A stretch of 64,000 bases of DNA from Mucilaginibacter kameinonensis (lineage in GTDB: Bacteria; Bacteroidota; Bacteroidia; Sphingobacteriales; Sphingobacteriaceae): positions 1,054,001 to 1,118,000 of the forward strand of contig NZ_RCWZ01000004.1 of assembly GCF_003675385.1 (NCBI RefSeq), given 5' to 3'. The notes under the pieces were generated by a model that saw nothing but the letters and a program-made list of their open reading frames with translations, made no database searches and was not told the origin of the DNA. The translations under genes were made by a program, and so were the position numbers. Shown here one piece after another: positions 17,469 through 27,800 of the stretch; within the stretch, counting starts at the first letter, position 1; each line of letters starts with the position of its first letter.

Positions 17469-20240
17469 ATGTATCAACAAAACCGCCTTGTTCATTTATC
17501 GGGCTTGTTATTGTGTTTGTTCCTGGTAGCTATAAGCAACCTGGGCTGTAACAAGGCGCCTAAAAACCAAACCTACACCATTGGCTTTTCGCAATGTACC
17601 GGGCTTGACCTGTGGCGTAAAACCATGCTCAACGAAATGAAGACCGAGCTATCATTGCATCCCGGTGTAAATTTCATTTACGCAGATGCCCATGGCGACA
17701 GCAAAACGCAGGTAAGCCAGGTATCAAAAATGCTTCAGGATAAAATAGACCTGCTCATCATATCACCCAACGAGGCACAACCACTTACCCCTATTGTTGA
17801 CGAGGCTTACCAAAACAATATCCCGGTAATTATTATCGACAGAAAAACTTCATCATCATTATATACAGCCTATATAGGAGCCGATAATTATGAACTGGGC
17901 AAACTGGCAGGGCATTATTTAGGAACTACACACAAAGGCAATCTTAACCTGGTTGAGGTTATGGGGTTGCCGGGCTCATCACCTGCGATTGAAAGAGACC
18001 GGGGTTTTATGGACGGTGTTAAACAGTTCCCGAATATCCATGTAAAAACCAAAATTTACGGCGATTGGCTCAAGGCAAATGCCGAAAAACAGCTATTAAA
18101 AATCAAAGATCAGCTAAGCGATGTAAACGCCATATTCGCCCATAATGATAACATGGCTTTGGGTTCACGTACTGTGCTTAACACTATAAAATCTGTAAAG
18201 CCGGTTACTGTAATTGGCGTTGATGCCCTACCCGGCATTGGTGGCGGCATGGAGATGGTTGATAATAAATTAATTAACGCCAGTTTAGTTTACCCAACAA
18301 GCGGAAAAGAAGCCATTGTAACTGCCTTTAAAATACTCAACAAAGAACCTTTCCTGCGCGAAAATATATTGCAGTCGCTGGTTATCGACTCAACCAATGT
18401 GCAGCTGATGAAAATGCAGGTTAATAAAATAAACAGCCAGCAAAATGACATCATTCAGCAGCAAAGCCTGCTTAAAGAGCAGCAGTTAGTGTATAAAAGC
18501 CAGCAGGTGGTACTCAACATCATTGTTATTTTACTGGTGATGGCTATTGTTTTGGGCGGACTGGCATTCTACTCCCTCATGGAGAACAGGAAGATCAATA
18601 AAAGCCTTGAAGCTAAAAATAATGAGATCCAATTACAGCGTAATCAGCTGATCGAAATGTCGGCCAGGGCACAGGCTGCAACCGAGGCCCGGCTTAACTT
18701 TTTCACCAACGTTACGCATGAGTTCCGTACACCCTTAACGCTGATGCTCTCCCCGCTTAATGATATGCTGAAAGATGAAAGGCTCAGCGACGTAGCGGGT
18801 AACGGCTTAAAAATGGTTAATCAAAACGCGTTCAGGCTATTGAAGCTGGTTAACCAATTAATTGATTACCGGAAAATTGAGGTAGATAAAAACACGATCA
18901 AAGCATCAGAAAACAACATTGTTGCCTACGTACGTGATATTATTGAGAGCTTCAGGTTCCATGCTAAAAAATTAAAGATCCAGTTTTACCTGGTACCTAC
19001 AGAAAAAAACATCCCTGTATGGTTTGATGTGAATATGCTTGATAAGGTTTTCTTTAACCTTTTCTCCAACGCCATTAAGTTTATATCGGGCGAAGGAGCG
19101 GTAAAAGTTTACATCCGCAGAGATAAGGATTTTGTTTATATAGATATCCAGGACAATGGCGTTGGTATTTCCGAAGAAGACGCCGCGCTCATATTCGATC
19201 AGTTTTACCAGGCCGACAACGCACCGCGTGTTGGATCGGGTATCGGTTTATCGCTGTCAAAAGAAATTATCCTGCTGCACCATGGTAGCATCGAGGTTGT
19301 AACAAAAAAATGGGAAGGCACCACCTTTAAAATAACCCTGCCATTGGGCGATGCTCATTTAAACGATAACGAAAAAACGGAAAGCAGGGAAATATGGCCG
19401 GATATGGACGAGCAATCAAAAGCATACCAGGCAGATATCGACAACCTGCAAACCGACCTGGAGATAGACCTGAGTACCGAACCAAAGGAAATATCAATTC
19501 TGCTTGTTGAAGATAATCCCGATCTGCTGCAATACCTGCATCAAAAGTTCAGCGATCATTTTGAGGTATTTACTGCTGCCGATGGCAACCAGGCATTCAC
19601 GCAGGCTTATGAAAAAGTGCCCGATATTATTATTTCGGACGTGGTGCTACCGGGATATTCGGGCAAGGAAATTGTGCAGCGTTTAAAAACCGATCTCCGC
19701 ACCTCGCACATACCGGTTATACTGCTTACGGCGCAGAGCAGCGACGAGCAAAAAATTTCGGGCATGCACTCCCTCGCCGATCTTTATATATCCAAACCAT
19801 TCAATTTTGATTACCTGTTGGCTGGTGTACAAAACTTGTTGAAAAACCGGAAAATATTGAGGGATCATTATTCGAGCGATATAACTGGCCCCGAAAAGCT
19901 GACAGCGGCTAAAACACTGGATAAAAAATTCATTAATGATTTTGCGGGCATCGTTGAAAAGAACCTCGCAAATGAAAACTTCAGCGTTGAGGATATTTGC
20001 AAACTTATCGGCATTTCCAGGATCCAGCTATACCGCAAAATAAAAGCACTGTTGGGCTGTACTGTAAATGAATATATCCTGAACCGCCGGTTAAAAAAAG
20101 CAAGCTATTTACTCATTAACGAAAACCTGAGCATTGCCGAGGTTACTTACAAGGTGGGTTTTTCGAGCCCGAATTATTTCTCAACGGCATTCAAGGCAAA
20201 ATATGGTTGCCCACCATCAGAGTATAAAACAACAAAATAA
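17469..20240 (+). CDS. Hybrid two-component system sensor/regulator with periplasmic sugar-binding domain
   Basis: One 923-residue polypeptide holds a complete signalling chain. It has an N-terminal membrane/lipoprotein-like signal (about 1-27), a LacI/ribose-binding-type periplasmic domain (about 35-320, YTIGFSQCTGLDLWRKTML), a short coiled coil and a membrane helix (about 346-370). Cytoplasmic domains are HisKA with phospho-His417 (NVTHEFRTPL), HATPase (NLFSNAIKF; DNGVGI; GSGIGLSLS), a receiver with Asp724 (DIIISDVVLPG), and a C-terminal AraC DNA-binding domain (about 820-920). This architecture matches B. thetaiotaomicron BT1754, which senses fructose in the periplasm. It should activate the divergent operon; ligand identity is inferred from context. 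Confidence 0.95.
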   Translation: MYQQNRLVHLSGLLLCLFLVAISNLGCNKAPKNQTYTIGFSQCTGLDLWRKTMLNEMKTELSLHPGVNFIYADAHGDSKTQVSQVSKMLQDKIDLLIISPNEAQPLTPIVDEAYQNNIPVIIIDRKTSSSLYTAYIGADNYELGKLAGHYLGTTHKGNLNLVEVMGLPGSSPAIERDRGFMDGVKQFPNIHVKTKIYGDWLKANAEKQLLKIKDQLSDVNAIFAHNDNMALGSRTVLNTIKSVKPVTVIGVDALPGIGGGMEMVDNKLINASLVYPTSGKEAIVTAFKILNKEPFLRENILQSLVIDSTNVQLMKMQVNKINSQQNDIIQQQSLLKEQQLVYKSQQVVLNIIVILLVMAIVLGGLAFYSLMENRKINKSLEAKNNEIQLQRNQLIEMSARAQAATEARLNFFTNVTHEFRTPLTLMLSPLNDMLKDERLSDVAGNGLKMVNQNAFRLLKLVNQLIDYRKIEVDKNTIKASENNIVAYVRDIIESFRFHAKKLKIQFYLVPTEKNIPVWFDVNMLDKVFFNLFSNAIKFISGEGAVKVYIRRDKDFVYIDIQDNGVGISEEDAALIFDQFYQADNAPRVGSGIGLSLSKEIILLHHGSIEVVTKKWEGTTFKITLPLGDAHLNDNEKTESREIWPDMDEQSKAYQADIDNLQTDLEIDLSTEPKEISILLVEDNPDLLQYLHQKFSDHFEVFTAADGNQAFTQAYEKVPDIIISDVVLPGYSGKEIVQRLKTDLRTSHIPVILLTAQSSDEQKISGMHSLADLYISKPFNFDYLLAGVQNLLKNRKILRDHYSSDITGPEKLTAAKTLDKKFINDFAGIVEKNLANENFSVEDICKLIGISRIQLYRKIKALLGCTVNEYILNRRLKKASYLLINENLSIAEVTYKVGFSSPNYFSTAFKAKYGCPPSEYKTTK

Positions 20241-20285
20241 CTGTTAAAGTTTTCGGTAGTGCGAGGGGATCTGGATGGGAATAAA

Positions 20286-20312
20286 AAAAGGCCGCATAGT
20301 GTGCGGCCTTTT
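20286..20312. terminator. Bidirectional terminator
   Basis: Perfect 11-base stem AAAAGGCCGCA (20286-20296) / TGCGGCCTTTT (20302-20312) with a 5-base loop and T-run on both strands. It ends the sensor gene and the convergent lipoprotein operon. Confidence 0.9.
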
Positions 20313-20378
20313 TCGTTTTTATAGTACCCTGTGTGTATACTTAAAAGCAGAACGCAAGGCAATAATTGATAAATCGGA

Positions 20379-21608
20379 TCATAAACTTCTCAGCTTAACG
20401 CCCTTAAACTGCAGGTACGTATATGACTGTGTATTAACCACCCAACCAATAGTAACCGTAGTTGTTAACGAAAGGGTGAAGTTAAGCGTATGTGTACCGC
20501 CAATATTATTCTGATCGCCTTTATAAATAGCCAACGGGCTACCCAGATTAGTGATATCCGGCAAACTGTTACCAACGGCAACTATTTCGTTGGCAGTAAG
20601 GGTACCTCCATATCCGGCAGTTTCAATATCAAGCGCGTAGGTGCCAGCAGGTAAGGTAACGGTTTGATAAACCTTACCATTATTTACGCCATCACCACCC
20701 CAGTCTTTTGATTCAAAATGGATACAGCCGTTATTATCCCATGACCAGCCGCCGCCTTTACCACCATCCTGGTTCAACACATTGTTGTTGTACTGCCAAT
20801 CCTTTGGCGTGCCCCATTTGTTAGTGCCATTATCGCCCCGTTGAAAAGGATAGCCTGCATTTTTGATATACAATGACGTGATATCGCCGATACGCCTAAC
20901 CCTCGGAAAAAGCGTAGGAGCGGCAACGGTAAAAGTATCAATAGCGCCTCTGAAAGGCAGGTAGCTTGACTGATAAGTAACATCGGTACCAAACTTAAAA
21001 TCATTAATAGTTACTATCGAATCGGCGGGCTTGAGCAGTGTGGTTTGCGTTTTACCAGCATTATCAATGTAGGTGATCACCGTTTTAGTGTTTACGGTTA
21101 CCGAATCAAGCGTAATCTGGTTGAAATTTAATTTAACTACCCCCGTGGCGATATCAACCGTAAAGGGATTATCTGCGTTGTAACCACGATTAAAGATACC
21201 TCCGGCGTAAATAGCGCCGTAAACCCTAACCCCGTTAATGGTTTTTGAAATAGAGATATGCCCGTCACTATCAACAGAATTTATGCTGAAGTTATAGGTG
21301 CCTTCTGTAAGGTTTGATACAATCACCTTTACGGTATCAAGCGGATCATGGCTCGTAGCATTTACAATTAACGAATCCTGCTTGTTGTTCCAGTAAACTT
21401 TGTATTTAACAATTTTAGGATCCGGACTTGGGTTCCATACAAGTTGAGTACGCAGTTTACCTGCCCTGTAATTGGCATTGGCAATTACACCGGGGTAATA
21501 GATCTCGCCGCCCTTTATCAGCTCCTTATAATTTTCGTTCTTTTTTGAGCAGCCCCACACGGCCAGTAGTAACAGCAGCCATGTTATATTTTTTATGTTG
21601 ATCTTCAT
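20379..21608 (-). CDS. DUF4998/DUF5013-type surface lipoprotein of a SusCD locus
   Basis: The 409-residue protein has a lipoprotein signal (LLLLLAVWGC, Cys about 20). An N-terminal fibronectin-like DUF4998 region (about 25-210) carries GGEIYYPGVIANANYRAGKLR followed by SPDPKIVKYKVYWN. A C-terminal DUF5013-like sandwich (about 240-405) has aromatic-rich loops (GWSWDNNGCIHFESKDWGG). Such proteins take the SusE/SusF position and bind glycan on the cell surface. It is the last gene of the ECF-controlled operon, 18 bases after the other lipoprotein gene. The ligand cannot be named. Confidence 0.8.
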   Translation of the reverse strand: MKINIKNITWLLLLLAVWGCSKKNENYKELIKGGEIYYPGVIANANYRAGKLRTQLVWNPSPDPKIVKYKVYWNNKQDSLIVNATSHDPLDTVKVIVSNLTEGTYNFSINSVDSDGHISISKTINGVRVYGAIYAGGIFNRGYNADNPFTVDIATGVVKLNFNQITLDSVTVNTKTVITYIDNAGKTQTTLLKPADSIVTINDFKFGTDVTYQSSYLPFRGAIDTFTVAAPTLFPRVRRIGDITSLYIKNAGYPFQRGDNGTNKWGTPKDWQYNNNVLNQDGGKGGGWSWDNNGCIHFESKDWGGDGVNNGKVYQTVTLPAGTYALDIETAGYGGTLTANEIVAVGNSLPDITNLGSPLAIYKGDQNNIGGTHTLNFTLSLTTTVTIGWVVNTQSYTYLQFKGVKLRSL

Positions 21609-21626
21609 TTGTTTGTCGCTTAAAAA

Positions 21627-22859
21627 TTATTGAGGGATTCCGTAAAAAGACATTTCTTCAATGTAGGTATAGTCTAACCCAAACCAGGTTTCGCTTACCA
21701 CAACCCGCAGATATTTTGCAGGCGGGCTATTAAACGGCACATCAAAGTTTACACCGGCTTCAACAAAGGCCTGGTCGGCGGAGTTGGTTTGCCCTTGCGG
21801 CAGGCCCGATGGTGGATCAGGGAAACGGAAGGTACCTAACACTGTCCAATCGCCACTGACGGTACCTGCCGGTTTGCCACCTGGCGTAACAGCATCGGCA
21901 GGGTTATCTTTATTTGATCCCCAAATGCTGAATACTTTAGGATTTGCATAGCCATACCCTCTCGGCCACATCACAAAGTGGCTCAGCTTATAGCTCCTGC
22001 CTACGCCAAATGTGCCCTGTACCAGTTTTTGCACCGGGCCAATAGTAGTTTGCCAAGGCGCGGCACCGCCAACTTCCTTGGTAAAGCCATCCCATAAATA
22101 TGGCAGGATACCGCCATAGCCTATGTAGGCATCGCTTGGTGTGAGGTATTGGAAAAACTTGCTTTTATCAAGCAATTCTTCATATAAAGGCGTTAGGGTA
22201 ACCAATAAAGTATCAGAAGCATTACCGAACTGATCGGTTACGAAGGCACCAAATTTTGCAGGCGTAGTACTAAATCCCCTTACCGCGTAGCTTATGGTAT
22301 CGGTGCTGGTAAAGTGCCTGTCTTTAATGTTGAATTTATTATCGGCCGGATCAATAGTGATCACATTTATGCCGATTGGCCTTTTGTCTTTATTAATCGT
22401 TGATAAATGGATCCCGCCAAAATCGGCCGCTATGTTAAGGTTTTTCCGGATGAGCTGGTAGTAAGGCGTATCCGGATGAACGGTGACCGTAACCGGGTCC
22501 GACTCCACATTAGCTCTTGTTACCGCATGCAGGGTAACCGTGTAATCCTTAGTGCTTTGAAAGCCATCCACCCTAATTGTATCCAAAAAATAGCTGGATT
22601 TGGTTTGCCTTGTGGTGGTGCCGTTAATATTATAATCGGCAACTATATAAAGCAGGTTTTGTGACGATGGTAAAGTATAGGTTAAAACAGCGCCACCATT
22701 AAAATTGCGCACTTTAACGTTGGTTACAACGCCGGGTTTCGTTTTATCGGTACTTTCAGGAAGTTTATAGTTATCGCTTTTTGAACATGAAAATAAACAT
22801 GTTGTTAAAAGCGCCAGCACACATAAAAAGTGTACAGGCTTTATATGATTATAGCTCAT
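21627..22859 (-). CDS. DUF4959/DUF5126/DUF5000-type surface lipoprotein
   Basis: A 410-residue lipoprotein (signal ending TTCLFSC, Cys about 25). It has three recognisable parts: an N-terminal Fn3-like DUF4959 (PGVVTNVKVRNFNGGAVLTYTLP), a middle DUF5126 (about 125-220) and a C-terminal DUF5000 galactose-binding-like sandwich (about 235-410, ending TYIEEMSFYGIPQ). This order is characteristic of SusE/F-position glycan-binding proteins in Bacteroidota. It lies 46 bases after susD in the operon and should face the medium. The C-terminal fold resembles F5/8 carbohydrate-binding modules. Confidence 0.85.
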   Translation of the reverse strand: MSYNHIKPVHFLCVLALLTTCLFSCSKSDNYKLPESTDKTKPGVVTNVKVRNFNGGAVLTYTLPSSQNLLYIVADYNINGTTTRQTKSSYFLDTIRVDGFQSTKDYTVTLHAVTRANVESDPVTVTVHPDTPYYQLIRKNLNIAADFGGIHLSTINKDKRPIGINVITIDPADNKFNIKDRHFTSTDTISYAVRGFSTTPAKFGAFVTDQFGNASDTLLVTLTPLYEELLDKSKFFQYLTPSDAYIGYGGILPYLWDGFTKEVGGAAPWQTTIGPVQKLVQGTFGVGRSYKLSHFVMWPRGYGYANPKVFSIWGSNKDNPADAVTPGGKPAGTVSGDWTVLGTFRFPDPPSGLPQGQTNSADQAFVEAGVNFDVPFNSPPAKYLRVVVSETWFGLDYTYIEEMSFYGIPQ

Positions 22860-22905
22860 AATATCTCTTCGTTAATTATTTATCTAATTAAAAACCAGTT
22901 AAATC

Positions 22906-24819
22906 CTACCAGTAAGGGTTTTGAACAAGGTTATCGTTCACCACGATTGAATTATTCCAGATAGGCCACAGGTAATCCCTGGTGTTAAATACCGGAATCT
23001 CCACATTGCGGGCACGGTAATAGTTAATGGCTTGTTCTTCATAAATACTCCAACCTGTTAACGGGGTGCTTAATACGCCCTGTAACTCCTTCCAGCGGCG
23101 AAGGTCCCAGCCGCTCTGGCCTTCAAAACAAAGCTCAATGCGGCGCTCCTGGTGAATGATAGATCTTAAACCCTCTTTAGTTGTTGGTTTCGATGGATTT
23201 TTTGAATAAGCTGCCCATGAATTAACAACGCCATCCAAACCGGCACGCGCCCTGATCCTATCCACATAAGATATAGCTTCGGCAGTAGGGCCATTTACTT
23301 CATTCAATGCCTCGGCATACAACAGGTATAAACCCGCCATGCGCATAACCGGCATTGAAAAATCTGTCCAGTTAAAGCCATCATCATATACGGTAAGGTA
23401 GTTGGCCAGCTTTTTAGGCCAGTAACCGGTTATATTTGATTTTTGCAGTGTTTTAGGACCGGCAAGCGAGGTAACACCACGAGCAGGTACATAGTGCGCA
23501 ATTTTCGCGTCCAGGATCCCATCACCAAACCAGATTCCTCCATCAAAACCTATACTGCCGTAAAAGCGCGGCTCGCGATCAAAATGAGCTTTAACGGTTT
23601 GGTAGCCCTGCTTTATGTAGAAAAAGTTCGCGGCATCACCGGTACGCAATTGGTTACGGTCGGCATAATCCCAGCTTTTATCTTCATCAATAGGTACACC
23701 TTTATTGGTATAAAACAACTCGGTAGTTGAAATAGGCACCGCGTAGTAAGCCGGGTTCTGGTTATCGTTTTGATTGGCCTTTTGGGTTAACCGGGGTATG
23801 CAATACTCCTGCCCGTGCCAGATATTACTTAGCGACCAAATCAACTCAGGATTTGTATCCCATTTTTGCGTTAGCGCGTTTTGGCAGGTTAACACCCTTT
23901 TTAATGAATCGGGCAAATTTGAAACACCTGGCGCAGGCACAAAATTGGTATTTAAATGCAAGCCAGCTGCCTCACAATAATCAATGGCAGTTTTACAAGC
24001 AGCGGCCGCTTTTTGCCATTTGGTAGCATCAAATGATGTTGGGAAAAGGTTTTTGCCGCTTTTATCTTTAAAATTGGCATAATCAGGATTGCCGTTAAAT
24101 AAAGGGCTTGCAGCTGTCATCAACACCTCGGCTTTAATGGCGGCGGCAGCGGGCTGGGTTATCCTGCCCAGTTCTTTAGCCGGATTGTCAATAGTTGGAG
24201 GCAGATCCGGAATAGCCTGGTCAAGCAAACCAACAATATAGTTAACCACATCATCAACCGGCTGGCGTTTAACTTTCACCTCCGCAGTTGAAGCCTCAAC
24301 AGGCAAATTGGCATCAATGATTGGGATTGGCCCATACATCCGCATCAGGTAATAATGATAATAAGCCTTCAGGAATTTAGTCTCGGCAATCCATCGTTTT
24401 TTCTCAACCGCAGTTAAATCGGCCGGTTTATTGATGTTTTCGAGCATGGTATTGCATCGTCTTATGGCCACAAACATGGCTGTGCCGTTAGCCCTGCCAT
24501 CCCAGAAGTTTAAACCCGGTTCGCCAACATTTTGCGTGCCGGTGATCAATGTGTACCCGGTGATATCCAAAGGATTGTTAGCCAGGTTAAGCGGAAAAAT
24601 GATCTCGCCGGAGGTGGTAAAACCGGCACTCCTGTTCAGGTCATTCAATTGCTGAACAGATGAATAACAGGTAAAAAGATAGTTTTCAGCTTCGTTTTTA
24701 CTCCTGAAAGCATAGTCAATTGTGCCCACATCAGGCGGAACAACGTCAAGGTATTTTTTGCATGAGTCGCTTAATACCATTAAAAGTAATAAGCCAATAT
24801 GTTTATAGTTAAATTTCAT
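22906..24819 (-). CDS. RagB/SusD-family lipoprotein (second locus)
   Basis: SusD homologue of about 637 residues with lipoprotein signal MKFNYKHIGLLLLMVLSDSC, N-terminal SusD region (YLDVVPPDVGTIDYAF), TPR-like helices (AETKFLKAYYHYYLMRMYG) and the C-terminal HQERRIELCFEGQSGWDLRRWK. The open frame reaches 24849, but I prefer the ATG at 24819 because it starts directly at the signal peptide and has AAGGAG (24837-24832) upstream; the longer version would overlap the end of susC. It caps the SusC encoded immediately before it. Confidence 0.92.
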   Translation of the reverse strand: MKFNYKHIGLLLLMVLSDSCKKYLDVVPPDVGTIDYAFRSKNEAENYLFTCYSSVQQLNDLNRSAGFTTSGEIIFPLNLANNPLDITGYTLITGTQNVGEPGLNFWDGRANGTAMFVAIRRCNTMLENINKPADLTAVEKKRWIAETKFLKAYYHYYLMRMYGPIPIIDANLPVEASTAEVKVKRQPVDDVVNYIVGLLDQAIPDLPPTIDNPAKELGRITQPAAAAIKAEVLMTAASPLFNGNPDYANFKDKSGKNLFPTSFDATKWQKAAAACKTAIDYCEAAGLHLNTNFVPAPGVSNLPDSLKRVLTCQNALTQKWDTNPELIWSLSNIWHGQEYCIPRLTQKANQNDNQNPAYYAVPISTTELFYTNKGVPIDEDKSWDYADRNQLRTGDAANFFYIKQGYQTVKAHFDREPRFYGSIGFDGGIWFGDGILDAKIAHYVPARGVTSLAGPKTLQKSNITGYWPKKLANYLTVYDDGFNWTDFSMPVMRMAGLYLLYAEALNEVNGPTAEAISYVDRIRARAGLDGVVNSWAAYSKNPSKPTTKEGLRSIIHQERRIELCFEGQSGWDLRRWKELQGVLSTPLTGWSIYEEQAINYYRARNVEIPVFNTRDYLWPIWNNSIVVNDNLVQNPYW

Positions 24820-24835
24820 GATACTCTTCATCTCC

Positions 24836-27800
24836 TTATAAATTAACATTCAAACCAATGTTATACACCTTCTGGATAGGATAGTTAAACCCGTAACTGC
24901 CCAGCTCCGGATCCCAGAGTTTAAATGAGCTCCAGGTAATGAGGTTAAGGCCGTTAACATACAACCTCAAACTGCGCAGGCCAAGCCGCTTTGAAACCGA
25001 CGTTGGTAAGGTATACCCAAACTCGGCCGATTTAAGCCGCATAAACGCGCCGTTGCGCAACCACCAGGTACTTGGCTGTAAATTGTTTTCGATGATGTTA
25101 CGGGTTGTTCCCAAACGAGGATAAGTGGCATACAGGTCCTGGTGCTCCTCGCTCCAGTGGCTATCTGCAAATTGTTGCAGCAGCTGGGTATTACCGTAAA
25201 TGTAGTCCTCGGTACTTTGCACAAAGGGGCTAACCTGGTTGGGGTCAACAAAAAATGAAACCCTTGCCTGCCCCTGGAAAAATGCCGAAAGGTCAAAGTT
25301 TTTGTATTGTGCGGATACACCGTAACCGTAAACAATTTCCGGAACCTGCGGATAGCCTATAAAGGTTTGATCCCGGTTATCAATAATACCATCGCCGTTT
25401 AGGTCGCGGTATTTGATATCCCCGCCTCTTGGCGCTTTGCCGGTAGTTGAAAAGATTTGCGTAGGCGACGCGGCGGCTTCAGCATCGTCAACAAATAACC
25501 TGTCGGCAATGTAGCCGTATCCGATACGAATTGGCTGACCTACAAAATGGCGATAAGCTTCGGGGTAATTAGGCTCTTCGTAATAAGTATATTTATCGGT
25601 TGCCAGCGTAAAGTTACCACGGCCTGATACTATCCATGAGCTGTTGATAGTTTGCTTATAATCAAAAGAAAGATCGATACCTTTTGAATTTGCCTTTCCT
25701 AAGTTGGCATAAATATCGGCCTCAAGCCCTGAAGTACTTGGAATATATGAGCGTTTTTGCAGGATATTGTACCTGTTATAATTATAAAATTCGGCGGTTA
25801 TATTCAGGTTCTTGAACAGGGTCATTTCCAGTGCAAGGTTTGCCTGTTTTGAAGTTTCCCAGGTTACGTTAGGATCAGAGTAATTAAGGATTGTGGCACC
25901 GTTATGCGCGTAACCTGCGTTTGTACCAAAGGCTGCATAAGCACCGCCATTAAGGTTTACGTTTGATGCGTAAAAGAAACGCCTGTCGCTGATGGCATCG
26001 TTACCTACCAAACCATAGCTGCCGCGTACTTTTACCCTGGTAAAAATATCAAGCAGCGGCTCAAAGAATTTTTCGCCGGATACCAGCCAGCCGCCGCCAA
26101 TGGTTGGAAAAAAGCCATAACGGTGCTCGGTTGAGAACCTTTCAGAGCCGTTGTAGCCGAAGTTAAACTCCAAAAAGTATTTGCTTTTATAGTTATAACC
26201 GGCACGACCCGCCAAACCAAGGTTACGGTGCGGCAAGGCATATTGCAAATCGGGTTGGTGAGTTACCGGGTTGATGGCATTTGAATAAACCGTTTGCTGA
26301 CGGGTTAACACCATTGTTGCCGAAACGTTATGATCGCCAAATTGGCGGGCATAATCAAAGTTGCCCTGCAGATAAACCTGGTTACTGATTGTTGGCGTTC
26401 CGGGAAAGTACTCCAGGTATTCAATGGCATCACCGGGCTTTTGGTTTAGCCAGGTTAAGGAGTAGGTGTTACTGGTTTTGTCATAACTGCCCACATTGTA
26501 GTAAAAAGGCTTATAAGCCAGGTTGGTATCAAAATATGAATACCGGTTTGCACTGAAAATACCATGAAAATTAAGGCCATTGGTAATAAAGTTCAAACCC
26601 TGGTTTAACTCAATCTGTGCCAGTACCCGCGACTCGGACGAAGTTTTGTGCCCCCTGAGCAACAAAGCGTAAGGGTTGTTATATGGCACACCCGGATCTG
26701 CCGGAGCACCAAACAAAATGTGCTTGGTGTCGCGGTTTGCCGAATCGGCCGGGAAATAGGCCGGGAACAACACCGGGCTGGTGTGCAAGGCTATTTTATA
26801 AACGTCAGAATTAAATGAACCATCAGTAGTAAGCGGACCATTATAATCGCTGAAAGTACCCGAAAAACGCAAAATGGCCTCAGTAGTTTTGGTAAGATTA
26901 AGGTTTACGTTTGAGCGTAACTGGTAATTGGTAAATTTAATGTTGTTGCTATTGTTATTGGCAGCGTCTTCGGCCAGGTTACCATGGTCAACATTGTATG
27001 AACCAGCAACGTAGTAACGGGCAAACGGCGTACCGCCGCTAACGCTCAGGTTACCCCTTTGGGTTGATGTGCGTTTTTTCAACAACAAACCCAACCAGTC
27101 TACAGCAGGATATACATAAGGGTTATAGCCCGGGCCTTTAGCCAAAGTATTTTGTGTGTTGATGATCTTGTCAGGATCAAATGGCGTTGGCTGATACGGA
27201 TCGCGCGATAAAGTAGCCTCATTGTAGAGCTTCATATAAGTGATAGGATCAGCAATTTTAAGCGATTGCGTATTTTGCGATACCGAGTTTTCCGCACGGA
27301 AACTGATCTGCGGTTTACCTATTTTACCTTGCTTGGTAGCCACCAAAATTACACCGTTGGCACCACGTGCACCGTAAAGAGCGGTAGCGCTTGCGTCTTT
27401 CAGAATTGAAAAGCTGGCGATGTCGTCAACCTGTAAACGGGCAAGGTCATTGGTGGTAAGCTCGATGTTGTCGATCAGGATCAGCGGGTCAACCTTATAA
27501 CCAAAGGTGGTTACCCCCCTTATAAAGAACTGGGCATTATCCTGACCCGGTTGTCCTGTACCCTGAAAGGCGATGATCCCCGCCGCCTGGCCGGCCAGCG
27601 CCGTGGTTAAATTGCTCGCAGGAATCTTCAGTTCGGCAGGTTTAATGGTAGTAACCGAACCAACAATGGCTTCCTTACGCTCCTTTTTGCCGTAAGCGGT
27701 AATAACTACCTCTTCGGCCTGCCTCACATCCTCAACCAAAACAACATTAAACAGCTTATTGTCGGAAGTTACAGTAAAGGTTTGCGTAACAAAGCCAATA

